From Mycolicibacterium elephantis DSM 44368 (GTDB lineage Bacteria; Actinomycetota; Actinomycetes; Mycobacteriales; Mycobacteriaceae), in the NCBI RefSeq assembly GCF_004014805.1, contig NZ_ATDN01000034.1, positions 151,081 to 215,080 on the forward strand: 64,000 nt of DNA. Reading direction: 5' to 3'. The first letter of the stretch is position 1. Every line of letters begins with the position of its first letter. The notes under the pieces are model-generated. The model saw only the letters and a list, made by a program, of their open reading frames with translations. It made no database searches and was not told the DNA's origin. This document shows positions 36,219-44,966 of this stretch, piece by piece. Made by a program: the position numbers and the translations under genes.

Positions 36219-37429
36219 CCGAGACCTCGACACAGAGCCGGCTCCTTCGCAGCCAGGGCGTCACCGCTCCCGCCGGCTTCCGCGCGACCGGGATCGCCGC
36301 CGGCATCAAGGCGTCGGGCGCCCTTGACCTGGCGCTGGTGTTCAACGAGGGCCCCGACTACGCCGCCGCGGGGGTGTTCACCCGAAACCAGGTGAAAGCC
36401 GCACCGGTGCTGTGGTCACAGCAGGTGCTCACCACCGGGCGGCTGCGGGCGGTCATCCTCAACTCCGGCGGCGCCAACGCCTGCACCGGACCGCAGGGCT
36501 TCCAGGACACCCACGCCACCGCCGAAGCCGTCGCCGCCGCGCTGTCGGACTGGGGCACCGAGACCGGCGCGATCGAGGTCGCCGTCTGCTCCACCGGACT
36601 GATCGGCGACCGGCTGCCGATGGACAAGGTGCTGCCAGGAGTCACCGAGATCGTGCACGAGCTGGCGGGCGGGCTCACCGGCGGGGAAGAAGCCGCGCGG
36701 GCCATCATGACCACCGACACCGTGCCCAAGCAGGTCGCGCTGCACCACCCGGGCAACTGGACGGTCGGCGGGATGGCCAAGGGCGCCGGCATGATCGCGC
36801 CCTCGCTGGCGACGATGCTGTGCGTGCTGACCACCGACGCCGTCGCGGACGCCGCCGCGCTGGATGCGGCGCTGCGCAAGGCCGCCGCGCAGACATTCGA
36901 ACGGCTCGACATCGACGGCAGCTGCTCGACCAACGACACCGTGCTGCTGCTGGCCTCGGGCGCCAGCGAGATCAGGCCGAGCCAAAGCGATCTCGACGAC
37001 GCGGTGCTGCGCGTGTGCGACGACCTGTGCCGCCAACTGCAGGCCGACGCCGAAGGGGTTACCAAGCGCATCACCGTCACCGTGGCGGGTGCGGCCTCCG
37101 AAGCGGATGCGCTCACCGTCGCCCGTATCGTGGCCCGCGACAGCCTGGTGAAGACCGCGCTGTTCGGCTCCGACCCGAACTGGGGCCGGGTGCTCGCCGC
37201 CGTCGGCATGGCGCCGTTCACCCTCGACACCGACCGGATCACCGTGGCGTTCAACGGTTTCCCGGTATGCGCGAACCTCACGGGTCTGCCCGGCGCCCGT
37301 GAGATCGACCTGTCCGGCGCCGACATCGACGTCACCGTCGACCTGGGCGTCGGCGAGGCGCGGGCCAGCGTCCGCACCACCGACCTGTCGCACGCCTACG
37401 TCGAAGAGAACTCGGCATACAGCTCATGA
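36215..37429 (+). CDS. argJ: Bifunctional glutamate N-acetyltransferase / ornithine acetyltransferase
   Basis: The 404-residue N-terminal nucleophile enzyme recycles acetyl from N-acetylornithine to glutamate. The self-cleavage site is in MIAPSLATMLCVLTTDA, where the Thr becomes the nucleophile of the beta chain. It also has GVFTRNQVKAAPV, NSGGANACTG and NWGRVLAAVG. GTG start overlapping argC; ATGA overlap with argB. Confidence 0.97.
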   Translation: MTETSTQSRLLRSQGVTAPAGFRATGIAAGIKASGALDLALVFNEGPDYAAAGVFTRNQVKAAPVLWSQQVLTTGRLRAVILNSGGANACTGPQGFQDTHATAEAVAAALSDWGTETGAIEVAVCSTGLIGDRLPMDKVLPGVTEIVHELAGGLTGGEEAARAIMTTDTVPKQVALHHPGNWTVGGMAKGAGMIAPSLATMLCVLTTDAVADAAALDAALRKAAAQTFERLDIDGSCSTNDTVLLLASGASEIRPSQSDLDDAVLRVCDDLCRQLQADAEGVTKRITVTVAGAASEADALTVARIVARDSLVKTALFGSDPNWGRVLAAVGMAPFTLDTDRITVAFNGFPVCANLTGLPGAREIDLSGADIDVTVDLGVGEARASVRTTDLSHAYVEENSAYSS

Positions 37430-38298
37430 GCATCGAAACCCCCCTCAAGGCAAAGGTTCTGGCCGCCGCGCTGCCGTGGCTCAAACAGATTCACGGCAAG
37501 ATCGTGGTGGTCAAGTACGGCGGCAACGCCATGACCGATGACGTGCTGAAGGCCGCGTTCGCCGCCGACATGGTGTTTCTGCGCAACTGCGGTATCTACC
37601 CCGTCGTCGTCCACGGCGGCGGGCCGCAGATCAGCGCCATGCTCAACCGGCTGGGCATCGAGGGCGATTTCAAGGGCGGCTTCCGGGTGACGACGCCCGA
37701 GGTGCTCGACGTCGTGCGGATGGTGCTGTTCGGTCAGGTCGGCCGCGAACTGGTCAACCTCATCAACGCCCACGGCCCGTACGCGGTCGGCATCACCGGC
37801 GAGGACGCGCACCTGTTCACCGCGGTGCGGCGCAACGTCACCGTCGACGGTGTGGCCACCGACATCGGGCTGGTCGGCGACGTGGAGAGCGTCGACGCCG
37901 ACGCGTTGCGCGATCTCATCGCCGCCGGCCGGATTCCGGTGGTGTCGACGATCGCCCCGGACAGCGACGGGGTGGTGCACAACATCAACGCCGACACCGC
38001 CGCCGCCGCGCTCGCCGAGGCGCTCGGCGCCGAGAAGCTGGTGATGCTCACCGACGTCGAGGGCCTCTACACCCGCTGGCCGGACCGGGACTCACTGGTC
38101 AGCCAGATCGACACGGCAGCGCTCGCCGAGCTGGTGCCGACGCTGCAGTCGGGCATGGTCCCGAAGATCGAAGCGTGCATGCGGGCGGTGTCGGGCGGGG
38201 TGCCCAGTGCGCACGTCATCGACGGCCGGGTCGAACACTGCGTGCTCGTCGAACTGTTCACCGACGAGGGGACCGGAACCAAGGTGATACCAGCATGA
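37426..38298 (+). CDS. argB: Acetylglutamate kinase
   Basis: The 290-residue amino-acid kinase has VVVKYGGNAM, VVHGGGPQISAML, FRVTTPEVLDVVRMVLFGQV and NADTAAAALAEALGAEKLVMLTDVEGLY. It phosphorylates N-acetylglutamate. The N-terminal helix KAKVLAAALPWLKQIHGK is the type found in arginine-sensitive hexameric kinases, so feedback inhibition by arginine is likely. Overlaps argJ and argD by 4 bp. Confidence 0.97.
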   Translation: MSIETPLKAKVLAAALPWLKQIHGKIVVVKYGGNAMTDDVLKAAFAADMVFLRNCGIYPVVVHGGGPQISAMLNRLGIEGDFKGGFRVTTPEVLDVVRMVLFGQVGRELVNLINAHGPYAVGITGEDAHLFTAVRRNVTVDGVATDIGLVGDVESVDADALRDLIAAGRIPVVSTIAPDSDGVVHNINADTAAAALAEALGAEKLVMLTDVEGLYTRWPDRDSLVSQIDTAALAELVPTLQSGMVPKIEACMRAVSGGVPSAHVIDGRVEHCVLVELFTDEGTGTKVIPA

Positions 38299-39473
38299 CG
38301 CTTTTGGACAGATGGCAGACGGTGATGATGAACAACTACGGCACTCCGCCGCTCGCGCTGGTCAGCGGTGACGGCGCGGTCGTGACCGACGCCGACGGCA
38401 AGACCTATGTGGATCTGCTCGGCGGCATCGCGGTCAACATCCTCGGCCACCGCCATCCCGCGGTGATCGAGGCGGTCACCCGCCAGCTCAACACGCTGGG
38501 GCACACGTCGAACCTGTATGTCACCGAGCCCGGTGTCGCGCTGGCCGAGGCGCTGGTGGCGCTGTTGGGCGCCGGTCCGGCGAAGGTGTTCTTCTGCAAC
38601 TCGGGCACCGAAGCCAACGAGGTGGCGTTCAAGCTCACCCGGCTCACCGGGCGCACCAAACTCGTTGCCGCCCAAGGCGCTTTCCACGGCCGCACAATGG
38701 GTTCGCTGGCACTGACCGGTCAGCCGGCCAAGCAGGCCCCGTTCGCGCCGTTGCCGGGCGACGTCACCTTCGTGCCGTACGGCGACGTCGACGCGCTCGC
38801 GCAAGCGGTCGAAGCGGACACCGCCGCGGTGTTCCTCGAGCCGATCATGGGGGAGGGCGGCGTGGTCGTGCCGCCGCCCGGTTATCTGGTGGCCGCCCGC
38901 GAGATCACCGCGGAGCACGGCGCGCTGCTGGTGCTCGACGAAGTGCAGACCGGAATGGGCCGCACCGGAGCGTTTTTCGCCCACCAGCACGACGGCATCG
39001 TGCCCGACGTGGTCACGCTGGCCAAGGGCCTCGGCGGTGGGCTGCCGATCGGTGCGTGCATCGCCGTCGGGGCCACAGCCGAGCTGATGACCCCCGGGCT
39101 GCACGGCAGCACATTCGGCGGCAACCCGGTGTGCACGGCGGCCGCGCTTGCCGTGCTGCGGGTGCTGGCCGACGACGACCTGACCGGTCGTGCCGACGTC
39201 CTCGGCAAGACGATCGCCTCGGGTATCGAGGACCTCGAGCATCCGCTGGTCGACCGTGTGCGCGGCCGCGGCCTGTTGTGCGGCATCGTGCTCACCTCGC
39301 CGGCGGCCAAACCCGTCGAGGAGGCCGCCCGCGCCGCCGGGTTCCTGGTCAACGCGGCCGCCCCCGAAGTGGTGCGGCTGGCCCCGCCGCTGGTCATCAC
39401 CGAGGAACAGGTCGACGCGTTTCTCGGCGCCCTGCCCGCGGTCCTCGACACCGCTGCGGAGGCGGCCTCATGA
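38295..39473 (+). CDS. argD: Acetylornithine aminotransferase
   Basis: The 392-residue class III PLP aminotransferase has NYGTPPLALVSGDGAVVTDADGKTYVDLLGG, FFCNSGTEANEVAFKL (phosphate loop), VLDEVQTGMGRTG and the PLP lysine in TLAKGLGGGLPIGA. It makes N-acetylornithine, and possibly the analogous step of lysine synthesis. ATG at 38295 overlaps the argB stop. Confidence 0.97.
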   Translation: MTLLDRWQTVMMNNYGTPPLALVSGDGAVVTDADGKTYVDLLGGIAVNILGHRHPAVIEAVTRQLNTLGHTSNLYVTEPGVALAEALVALLGAGPAKVFFCNSGTEANEVAFKLTRLTGRTKLVAAQGAFHGRTMGSLALTGQPAKQAPFAPLPGDVTFVPYGDVDALAQAVEADTAAVFLEPIMGEGGVVVPPPGYLVAAREITAEHGALLVLDEVQTGMGRTGAFFAHQHDGIVPDVVTLAKGLGGGLPIGACIAVGATAELMTPGLHGSTFGGNPVCTAAALAVLRVLADDDLTGRADVLGKTIASGIEDLEHPLVDRVRGRGLLCGIVLTSPAAKPVEEAARAAGFLVNAAAPEVVRLAPPLVITEEQVDAFLGALPAVLDTAAEAAS

Positions 39474-40399
39474 CGCGGCATTTCCTGCGCGACGACGACC
39501 TCACGCCCGAGGAGCAGGCCGAGGTGCTCGCCCTGGCGGCCGAGTTGAAACGCGAGCCGACGAAGCGCCGCCCGCTGGAGGGGCCCCGCGGTGTGGCGGT
39601 CATCTTCGACAAGAACTCCACCCGCACCCGGTTCTCCTTCGAGATGGGCATCGCCCAGCTCGGCGGCCACGCCGTGGTCGTCGACGGCCGCAACACCCAG
39701 CTCGGCCGGGACGAGACGCTGCAGGACACCGGCCGGGTGCTGTCGCGCTACGTCGACGCGATCGTGTGGCGCACGTTCGAGCAGGAGCGGCTGACCGCGA
39801 TGGCCTCGGGTGCGAGCGTCCCGGTCGTCAACGCGCTCTCCGACGAGTTCCACCCCTGCCAGGTGCTCGCCGACCTGCAGACGCTGGCCGAGCGCAAGGG
39901 CGCGCTGGCCGGGCTGCGGCTGGCCTACTTCGGCGACGGCGCCAACAACATGGCCCACTCGCTGATGCTGGGCGGGGTGACCGCCGGTGTGCACGTCACG
40001 GTCGCCGCGCCGCCCGGGTTCGCGCCGCACCCCGAGTTCGTCGCGGCCGCCGAGAAACGCGCGGCGCAGACGGGTGCGACGGTGACGCTGACCGACGACG
40101 CGCGCCGCGCCGCCGACGGCGTCGACGTGCTGGTCACCGACACCTGGACGTCGATGGGGCAGGAGGACGACGGACTGGACCGCGTCGGGCCGTTTCAGCC
40201 GTTCCAGCTCAACACCGAGCTGCTTGCGCTGGCTGACCGCGAAGCTGTTGTGCTGCACTGCCTTCCGGCGCACCGTGGCCATGAGATCACCGACGAGGTG
40301 ATCGACGGGCCGCAGAGCGCGGTGTGGGACGAGGCCGAGAACCGGCTGCACGCACAGAAGGCGCTGCTGGTGTGGCTGCTGGAGAAGGGCCGGAAATGA
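39470..40399 (+). CDS. argF: Ornithine carbamoyltransferase
   Basis: The 309-residue OTCase has the carbamoyl-phosphate motif FDKNSTRTRFSFEMG, the ornithine-specific domain and the conserved HPCQVLADLQT, DTWTSMGQE and VLHCLPAHRGHEI. It forms citrulline from ornithine and carbamoyl phosphate. Translationally coupled at both ends. Confidence 0.97.
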   Translation: MTRHFLRDDDLTPEEQAEVLALAAELKREPTKRRPLEGPRGVAVIFDKNSTRTRFSFEMGIAQLGGHAVVVDGRNTQLGRDETLQDTGRVLSRYVDAIVWRTFEQERLTAMASGASVPVVNALSDEFHPCQVLADLQTLAERKGALAGLRLAYFGDGANNMAHSLMLGGVTAGVHVTVAAPPGFAPHPEFVAAAEKRAAQTGATVTLTDDARRAADGVDVLVTDTWTSMGQEDDGLDRVGPFQPFQLNTELLALADREAVVLHCLPAHRGHEITDEVIDGPQSAVWDEAENRLHAQKALLVWLLEKGRK

Positions 40400-40887
40400 C
40401 GTCGGCGACCACCCGCGCCGGCAGGCAGGCCCGCATCATCGCGATCCTGTCGTCGCAATCGGTGCACAGCCAGACCGAACTCGCCGCGATGCTGGCCGCC
40501 GAGGGCATCGAGGTGACCCAGGCGACGCTGTCGCGCGACCTCGAGGAACTCGGCGCGGTGAAGTTGCGCGGCGCCAACGGCGGCGTCGGCGTGTACGTCG
40601 TGCCCGAGGACGGCAGCCCGGTGCGGGGCGTCTCCGGCGGCACCGACCGGATGGCGCGGCTGCTCCCCGAGTTGCTGGTGTCCACCGACTCCAGCGGTAA
40701 CCTCGCCGTCCTGCGCACCCCGCCCGGCGCGGCGCACTACCTCGCCAGCGCGATGGACCGGGCGGCGCTGCCCTACGTGGTCGGTACGGTCGCCGGTGAC
40801 GACACCATCCTGGTGGTGGCGCGCGAGCCCATGACAGGGGCGCAGCTGGCGGCCAAGCTTGAAAGCTTTCAACAAGGAGGAGATTAG
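40396..40887 (+). CDS. argR: Arginine repressor
   Basis: The 163-residue ArgR has an N-terminal winged helix RQARIIAILSSQSVHSQTELAAMLAAEGIEVTQATLSRDLEELGAVKL and a C-terminal hexamerisation/arginine-binding domain with GTVAGDDTILVVAREP. It sits inside the operon it is expected to control through the boxes before argC. An AAGGAGGAG at its 3' end is the ribosome-binding site for argG. Confidence 0.96.
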   Translation: MTSATTRAGRQARIIAILSSQSVHSQTELAAMLAAEGIEVTQATLSRDLEELGAVKLRGANGGVGVYVVPEDGSPVRGVSGGTDRMARLLPELLVSTDSSGNLAVLRTPPGAAHYLASAMDRAALPYVVGTVAGDDTILVVAREPMTGAQLAAKLESFQQGGD

Positions 40888-40889
40888 GT

Positions 40890-42101
40890 ATGCCACAACC
40901 GGGGCCCGAGCGCGTCATCCTGGCGTATTCCGGCGGTCTGGACACCTCGGTGGCGATCAGCTGGATCGGCAAGGAGACCGGTCGCGAGGTGGTCGCCGTC
41001 GCGATCGACCTCGGTCAGGGCGGCGAAGACATGGAGGTGGTCCGGCAGCGGGCCCTCGACTGCGGTGCGGTCGAGGCCGTGGTCGTCGACGCCAGAGACG
41101 AATTCGCCGAGCAGTACTGCCTGCCCGCCATCCAGTCGAACGCGCTCTACATGGATCGCTATCCGCTGGTGTCGGCGCTGAGCCGGCCGCTGATCGTCAA
41201 GCATCTGGTGGCCGCGGCGCGTGAGCACGGCGGCGGGATCGTCGCCCACGGCTGTACCGGAAAGGGCAACGACCAGGTCCGCTTCGAGGCCGGGTTCGCT
41301 TCGCTGGCACCGGATCTGCAGGTGCTGGCGCCCGTCCGCGACTACGCGTGGACCCGGGAGAAGGCGATCGCGTTCGCCGAGGAGAACGCGATCCCGATCA
41401 ACGTCACCAAGCGGTCGCCGTTCTCCATCGACCAGAACGTATGGGGGCGCGCCGTGGAGACCGGGTTCCTCGAGCATCTGTGGAATGCGCCGACCAAGGA
41501 CGTCTTCGAGTACACCGAGGACCCGACCGTCAACTGGAGCACCCCCGACGAGGTGATCGTCGGGTTCGAGCGCGGGGTGCCGGTGTCGATCGACGGCCGG
41601 CCGGTGACGGTGCTGCAGGCCATCGAGGAGCTCAACCGCCGCGCCGGCGAGCAGGGGGTCGGCAGGCTCGACGTCGTCGAGGACCGGCTGGTGGGCATCA
41701 AGAGCCGCGAAATCTACGAGGCGCCAGGGGCGATGGTGCTGATCACCGCGCACACCGAGCTCGAGCACGTGACGCTGGAACGCGAACTCGGCCGGTTCAA
41801 GCGCTCCACGGACCGTAAGTGGGGTGAGTTGGTGTATGACGGGCTGTGGTTCTCGCCGCTGAAGACCGCGCTCGAGGCGTTCGTCGACCACACCCAGCAG
41901 CGGGTCACCGGCGAGATCCGGATGGTGTTGCACGGCGGGCACATCGCGGTCAACGGCCGCCGCAGCCCCGAGTCACTGTACGACTTCAACCTGGCCACCT
42001 ATGACGAGGGCGACACGTTCGATCAGTCGGCGGCCAGGGGTTTCGTGCAGATCCACGGCCTGTCGTCGAGCATCGCCGCCCGCCGGGACCTTGGTTCATG
42101 A
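40890..42101 (+). CDS. argG: Argininosuccinate synthase
   Basis: The 403-residue enzyme has the ATP-pyrophosphatase P-loop VILAYSGGLDTSVAISWI, GCTGKGNDQVRFE and NVWGRAVETGFLE. It condenses citrulline and aspartate. ATG at 40890, 2 bp after the argR stop. A terminator-like hairpin follows before argH. Confidence 0.97.
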   Translation: MPQPGPERVILAYSGGLDTSVAISWIGKETGREVVAVAIDLGQGGEDMEVVRQRALDCGAVEAVVVDARDEFAEQYCLPAIQSNALYMDRYPLVSALSRPLIVKHLVAAAREHGGGIVAHGCTGKGNDQVRFEAGFASLAPDLQVLAPVRDYAWTREKAIAFAEENAIPINVTKRSPFSIDQNVWGRAVETGFLEHLWNAPTKDVFEYTEDPTVNWSTPDEVIVGFERGVPVSIDGRPVTVLQAIEELNRRAGEQGVGRLDVVEDRLVGIKSREIYEAPGAMVLITAHTELEHVTLERELGRFKRSTDRKWGELVYDGLWFSPLKTALEAFVDHTQQRVTGEIRMVLHGGHIAVNGRRSPESLYDFNLATYDEGDTFDQSAARGFVQIHGLSSSIAARRDLGS

Positions 42102-42120
42102 CGCCGAACAGACGCCAATA

Positions 42121-42150
42121 CCCCCAAAACACCGCGTTTCGGGGGGATTT
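42121..42150 (+). terminator. Terminator-like hairpin between argG and argH
   Basis: CCCCCAAAAC (42121-42130) pairs imperfectly with GTTTCGGGGG (42136-42145), followed by GATTT. It may partially terminate or set the argH level; argH begins 31 bp later. Confidence 0.55.
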
Positions 42151-42180
42151 CACGTCTTCTCGCGGGGGAGGGCTGACCCC

Positions 42181-43593
42181 GTGAGCACCAACGAGGGCTC
42201 GCTGTGGGGCGGCCGGTTCGCCGACGGCCCCTCGGACGCTCTCGCCGCGCTGAGCAAGTCCACGCATTTCGACTGGGTGCTCGCCCCGTATGACATCCAG
42301 GCCTCCAAGGCCCACGCGCAGGTGCTGTTCAACGCCGGCCTGCTGACCGACGAGCAGCGCGACGGGCTGCTGAGCGGGCTGGACCAGTTGGCCGCCGATG
42401 TCGCCGACGGCAGCTTCGGGCCGCTGCCAACCGACGAGGACGTGCACGGCGCGCTGGAACGCGGCCTCATCGACCGCGTCGGTCCCGAACTGGGGGGCCG
42501 GCTGCGGGCAGGCAGATCGCGAAACGACCAAGTGGCCACGCTGTTTCGGATGTGGCTGCGCGACGCCGTCCGACGCGTCGCCGACGGCGTGCTCGCCGTC
42601 GTCGACGCGCTGACCGCCCAGGCCGCGGCCCATCCGACCGCGATCATGCCCGGTAAGACGCATCTGCAATCGGCTCAACCCGTCCTGCTGGCCCACCACC
42701 TGCTCGCCCACGCGCATCCGCTGCTGCGCGACGTCGACCGGCTCAGCGACTTCGACAAACGAACCGCGGTGTCCCCGTATGGATCTGGGGCACTCGCGGG
42801 TTCGTCGCTGGGCCTGGACCCCGACGCCGTCGCCGCCGAACTCGGGTTCGACGCGGCAGCCGACAACTCGATCGACGCGACCGCCGCCCGGGATTTCGCC
42901 GCGGAGGCGGCGTTCGTGCTCAGCATGATCGCCGTCGACCTGTCGCGGTTGGCGGAGGACATCATCCTCTGGAGCACCACCGAATTCGGTTACGTGACCC
43001 TGCACGACGCCTGGTCGACCGGCAGCTCGATCATGCCGCAGAAGAAGAACCCCGACATCGCCGAGCTGGCGCGGGGCAAATCGGGCCGGCTGATCGGCAA
43101 CCTCACCGGTCTGCTCGCCACGCTGAAAGCCCAACCGCTGGCCTACAACCGCGATCTGCAGGAAGACAAGGAACCGGTGATCGACTCGGTGGCCCAGCTG
43201 GAGCTGCTGTTGCCCGCGATGGCCGGGCTGGTCGCCACCCTGACCTTCCACGTCGACCGGATGGCCGAACTTGCGCCGCTCGGTTACACACTGGCCACTG
43301 ATGTCGCCGAATGGCTTGTGCGTCAAGGTGTTCCGTTCAGACTGGCGCACGAAGCCGCCGGCGCCGCGGTGCGCGCGGCGGAAGCGCGCAAAGTCGGTCT
43401 GGAAGACCTCGACGACGACGACCTCGCCGCCATCCATCCGGCGCTGACGCCGCAGGTCCGCGAGGTGCTCACCACCGAGGGTTCGGTGAGCTCCCGCGAC
43501 GCCCGCGGCGGAACGGCGCCGATCCAGGTGGCCAAACAGCTCGACGTGGTGCGCGAGACCGCCGAGCGGCTGCGACTATCGTTGAGGAGATGA
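42181..43593 (+). CDS. argH: Argininosuccinate lyase
   Basis: The 470-residue fumarase/aspartase-superfamily enzyme starts GSLWGGRFADGPSDAL and contains DEDVHGALERGL, the TAARD loop and the signature GSSIMPQKKNPDIAELARGK. It releases arginine and fumarate. GTG at 42181 chosen; the longer frame starts inside argG. Confidence 0.97.
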   Translation: MSTNEGSLWGGRFADGPSDALAALSKSTHFDWVLAPYDIQASKAHAQVLFNAGLLTDEQRDGLLSGLDQLAADVADGSFGPLPTDEDVHGALERGLIDRVGPELGGRLRAGRSRNDQVATLFRMWLRDAVRRVADGVLAVVDALTAQAAAHPTAIMPGKTHLQSAQPVLLAHHLLAHAHPLLRDVDRLSDFDKRTAVSPYGSGALAGSSLGLDPDAVAAELGFDAAADNSIDATAARDFAAEAAFVLSMIAVDLSRLAEDIILWSTTEFGYVTLHDAWSTGSSIMPQKKNPDIAELARGKSGRLIGNLTGLLATLKAQPLAYNRDLQEDKEPVIDSVAQLELLLPAMAGLVATLTFHVDRMAELAPLGYTLATDVAEWLVRQGVPFRLAHEAAGAAVRAAEARKVGLEDLDDDDLAAIHPALTPQVREVLTTEGSVSSRDARGGTAPIQVAKQLDVVRETAERLRLSLRR

Positions 43594-44465
43594 CCGCGCG
43601 GATCACCTTCGAGTCCGGCGGGGAGACCTGCGTCGGCTACCTCTACGGTGACCACGCCAACCCGCGCGCGTGCATCGTGATGTGCCAGGGCTTCGGCGGC
43701 ACCCAGGACACCCCCGCGTTCACCGCGAACGCCGAAGGCTTCGCCGCGGCCGGTTATCGCGTATTGACCTTCGACTATCGCAAATTCGGCGAAAGTACCG
43801 GCGCGCCAAGACAATTGGTCGACATCGACGGCCAGCTCGACGACATCGCCGCCGCTATCAACCATGCCCGCGGTTTACCTGACGTCGACGCGGACCGGAT
43901 CGTGCTCTGGGGCACCTCGCTGGGCGGTGCTCACGCCGTGGTGGCCGCGTCCCGGGATCCGCGTATCGCGGCGGTGATCGCGCAGATCCCCTTCAACGGG
44001 ACGGCACGAAAGGTGGAGGGCCGCTCGACCGCGGCGACCCTGCGGCTGCTCTGGGCCATGACGGTCGATGCGGCGCGCGGCCTGCTGGGGCTGTCGCCGG
44101 CCTACATCAAGGCGGTCGGCGGGCCGGGGGAACTGGCGGCGATGTCCAGCACCGATGCACAGCAGACCGTCGCCGGCATGACCAGCGCCACCTGGCGCAA
44201 CGAGGTGGCACCGCGGGCGTTGTTCGGGTTGATGCGCTATCGGCCGGCCGACGCGGCGCCCAAGGTGCGCGCCCCGGCGTTGGTGTGCGCCGCGGAACGC
44301 GACAAGGAGATTCCGCTGGAGCTGGTCACCCAACTCGCCGATGCGTTACCGCACGGCGTGCTGCGCACCTACCCCTGCCCGCACTTCGCGTTCTACCGTG
44401 ATGACGTCCGCGAGCAGGTGCTCGCCGACCAGCTCGCGTTCCTGGACCGCGTGTTCGACAACTAA
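43590..44465 (+). CDS. Alpha/beta hydrolase
   Basis: The 291-residue serine hydrolase has the nucleophile elbow GTSLGG, an oxyanion-type segment CQGFGGTQDTPAF, the acid in VCAAERDKEIP and His in YPCPHFAFY. ATG overlaps the argH stop. Related proteins include dienelactone-hydrolase-like and thioesterase-like enzymes; no substrate can be assigned. It has no signal peptide. Its end overlaps the convergent lipoprotein gene by 4 bp. Confidence 0.85.
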   Translation: MTARITFESGGETCVGYLYGDHANPRACIVMCQGFGGTQDTPAFTANAEGFAAAGYRVLTFDYRKFGESTGAPRQLVDIDGQLDDIAAAINHARGLPDVDADRIVLWGTSLGGAHAVVAASRDPRIAAVIAQIPFNGTARKVEGRSTAATLRLLWAMTVDAARGLLGLSPAYIKAVGGPGELAAMSSTDAQQTVAGMTSATWRNEVAPRALFGLMRYRPADAAPKVRAPALVCAAERDKEIPLELVTQLADALPHGVLRTYPCPHFAFYRDDVREQVLADQLAFLDRVFDN

Positions 44466-44944
44466 TCGTCGTCGTTGCAGATGCTGACCTCGGGTCGGCC
44501 GTCGTCGATCTCGACCTCGAGGTCGAGTTCCTCAGTGCCTCGCCGGAACGCGATCTCGACCTCCTCGGGCTCCTGGTCGTCGACGCGATGCGTCCATCCG
44601 TCCGCGGGGGTCACCGACTCCAGCGTCAGGCGGCCGTCGGCGAAGGTGACGACGGCCGAACCCGCGTCGAAGACCTGGTAGCGGCCGTCCGGTGCCGGTT
44701 CGACGCGCACACACTGATCGCGCGCCGGTCGGGCGGGCGCGGCGGGACCCGTCTGGGGCACCGGTGCCGGAGCGCCCGTCTGCGGCGCCGGCGGTGTCCC
44801 GGCGGGGGCGGTGGGCGACGCCGTGGCGGTCGGGGCCGGTTCCGTGACGGTCACCGTGGACTCGGTTTCGCCCGACGATCCGCACCCGGGCAGGAGCAGC
44901 ACAGCTCCCGCGAGCGCCGTGACGCCTATCGATCTGCTGTCCAT
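44462..44944 (-). CDS. Putative lipoprotein
   Basis: The 160 residues have a signal peptide with lipobox LLPGC (Cys about 21), then a Pro/Thr/Ala-rich linker of about 50 residues (EPAPTATASPTAPAGTPP) and a C-terminal acidic beta domain (DGRYQVFDAGSAVVTFADGRLTLESV, FRRGTEELDLEVEIDDGRPEV) with two Cys that could pair. It is likely anchored on the outer face of the plasma membrane. Function is unknown. Confidence 0.8.
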   Translation of the reverse strand: MDSRSIGVTALAGAVLLLPGCGSSGETESTVTVTEPAPTATASPTAPAGTPPAPQTGAPAPVPQTGPAAPARPARDQCVRVEPAPDGRYQVFDAGSAVVTFADGRLTLESVTPADGWTHRVDDQEPEEVEIAFRRGTEELDLEVEIDDGRPEVSICNDDD

Positions 44945-44966
44945 CCGCTCACCCTACGCGGTGGGA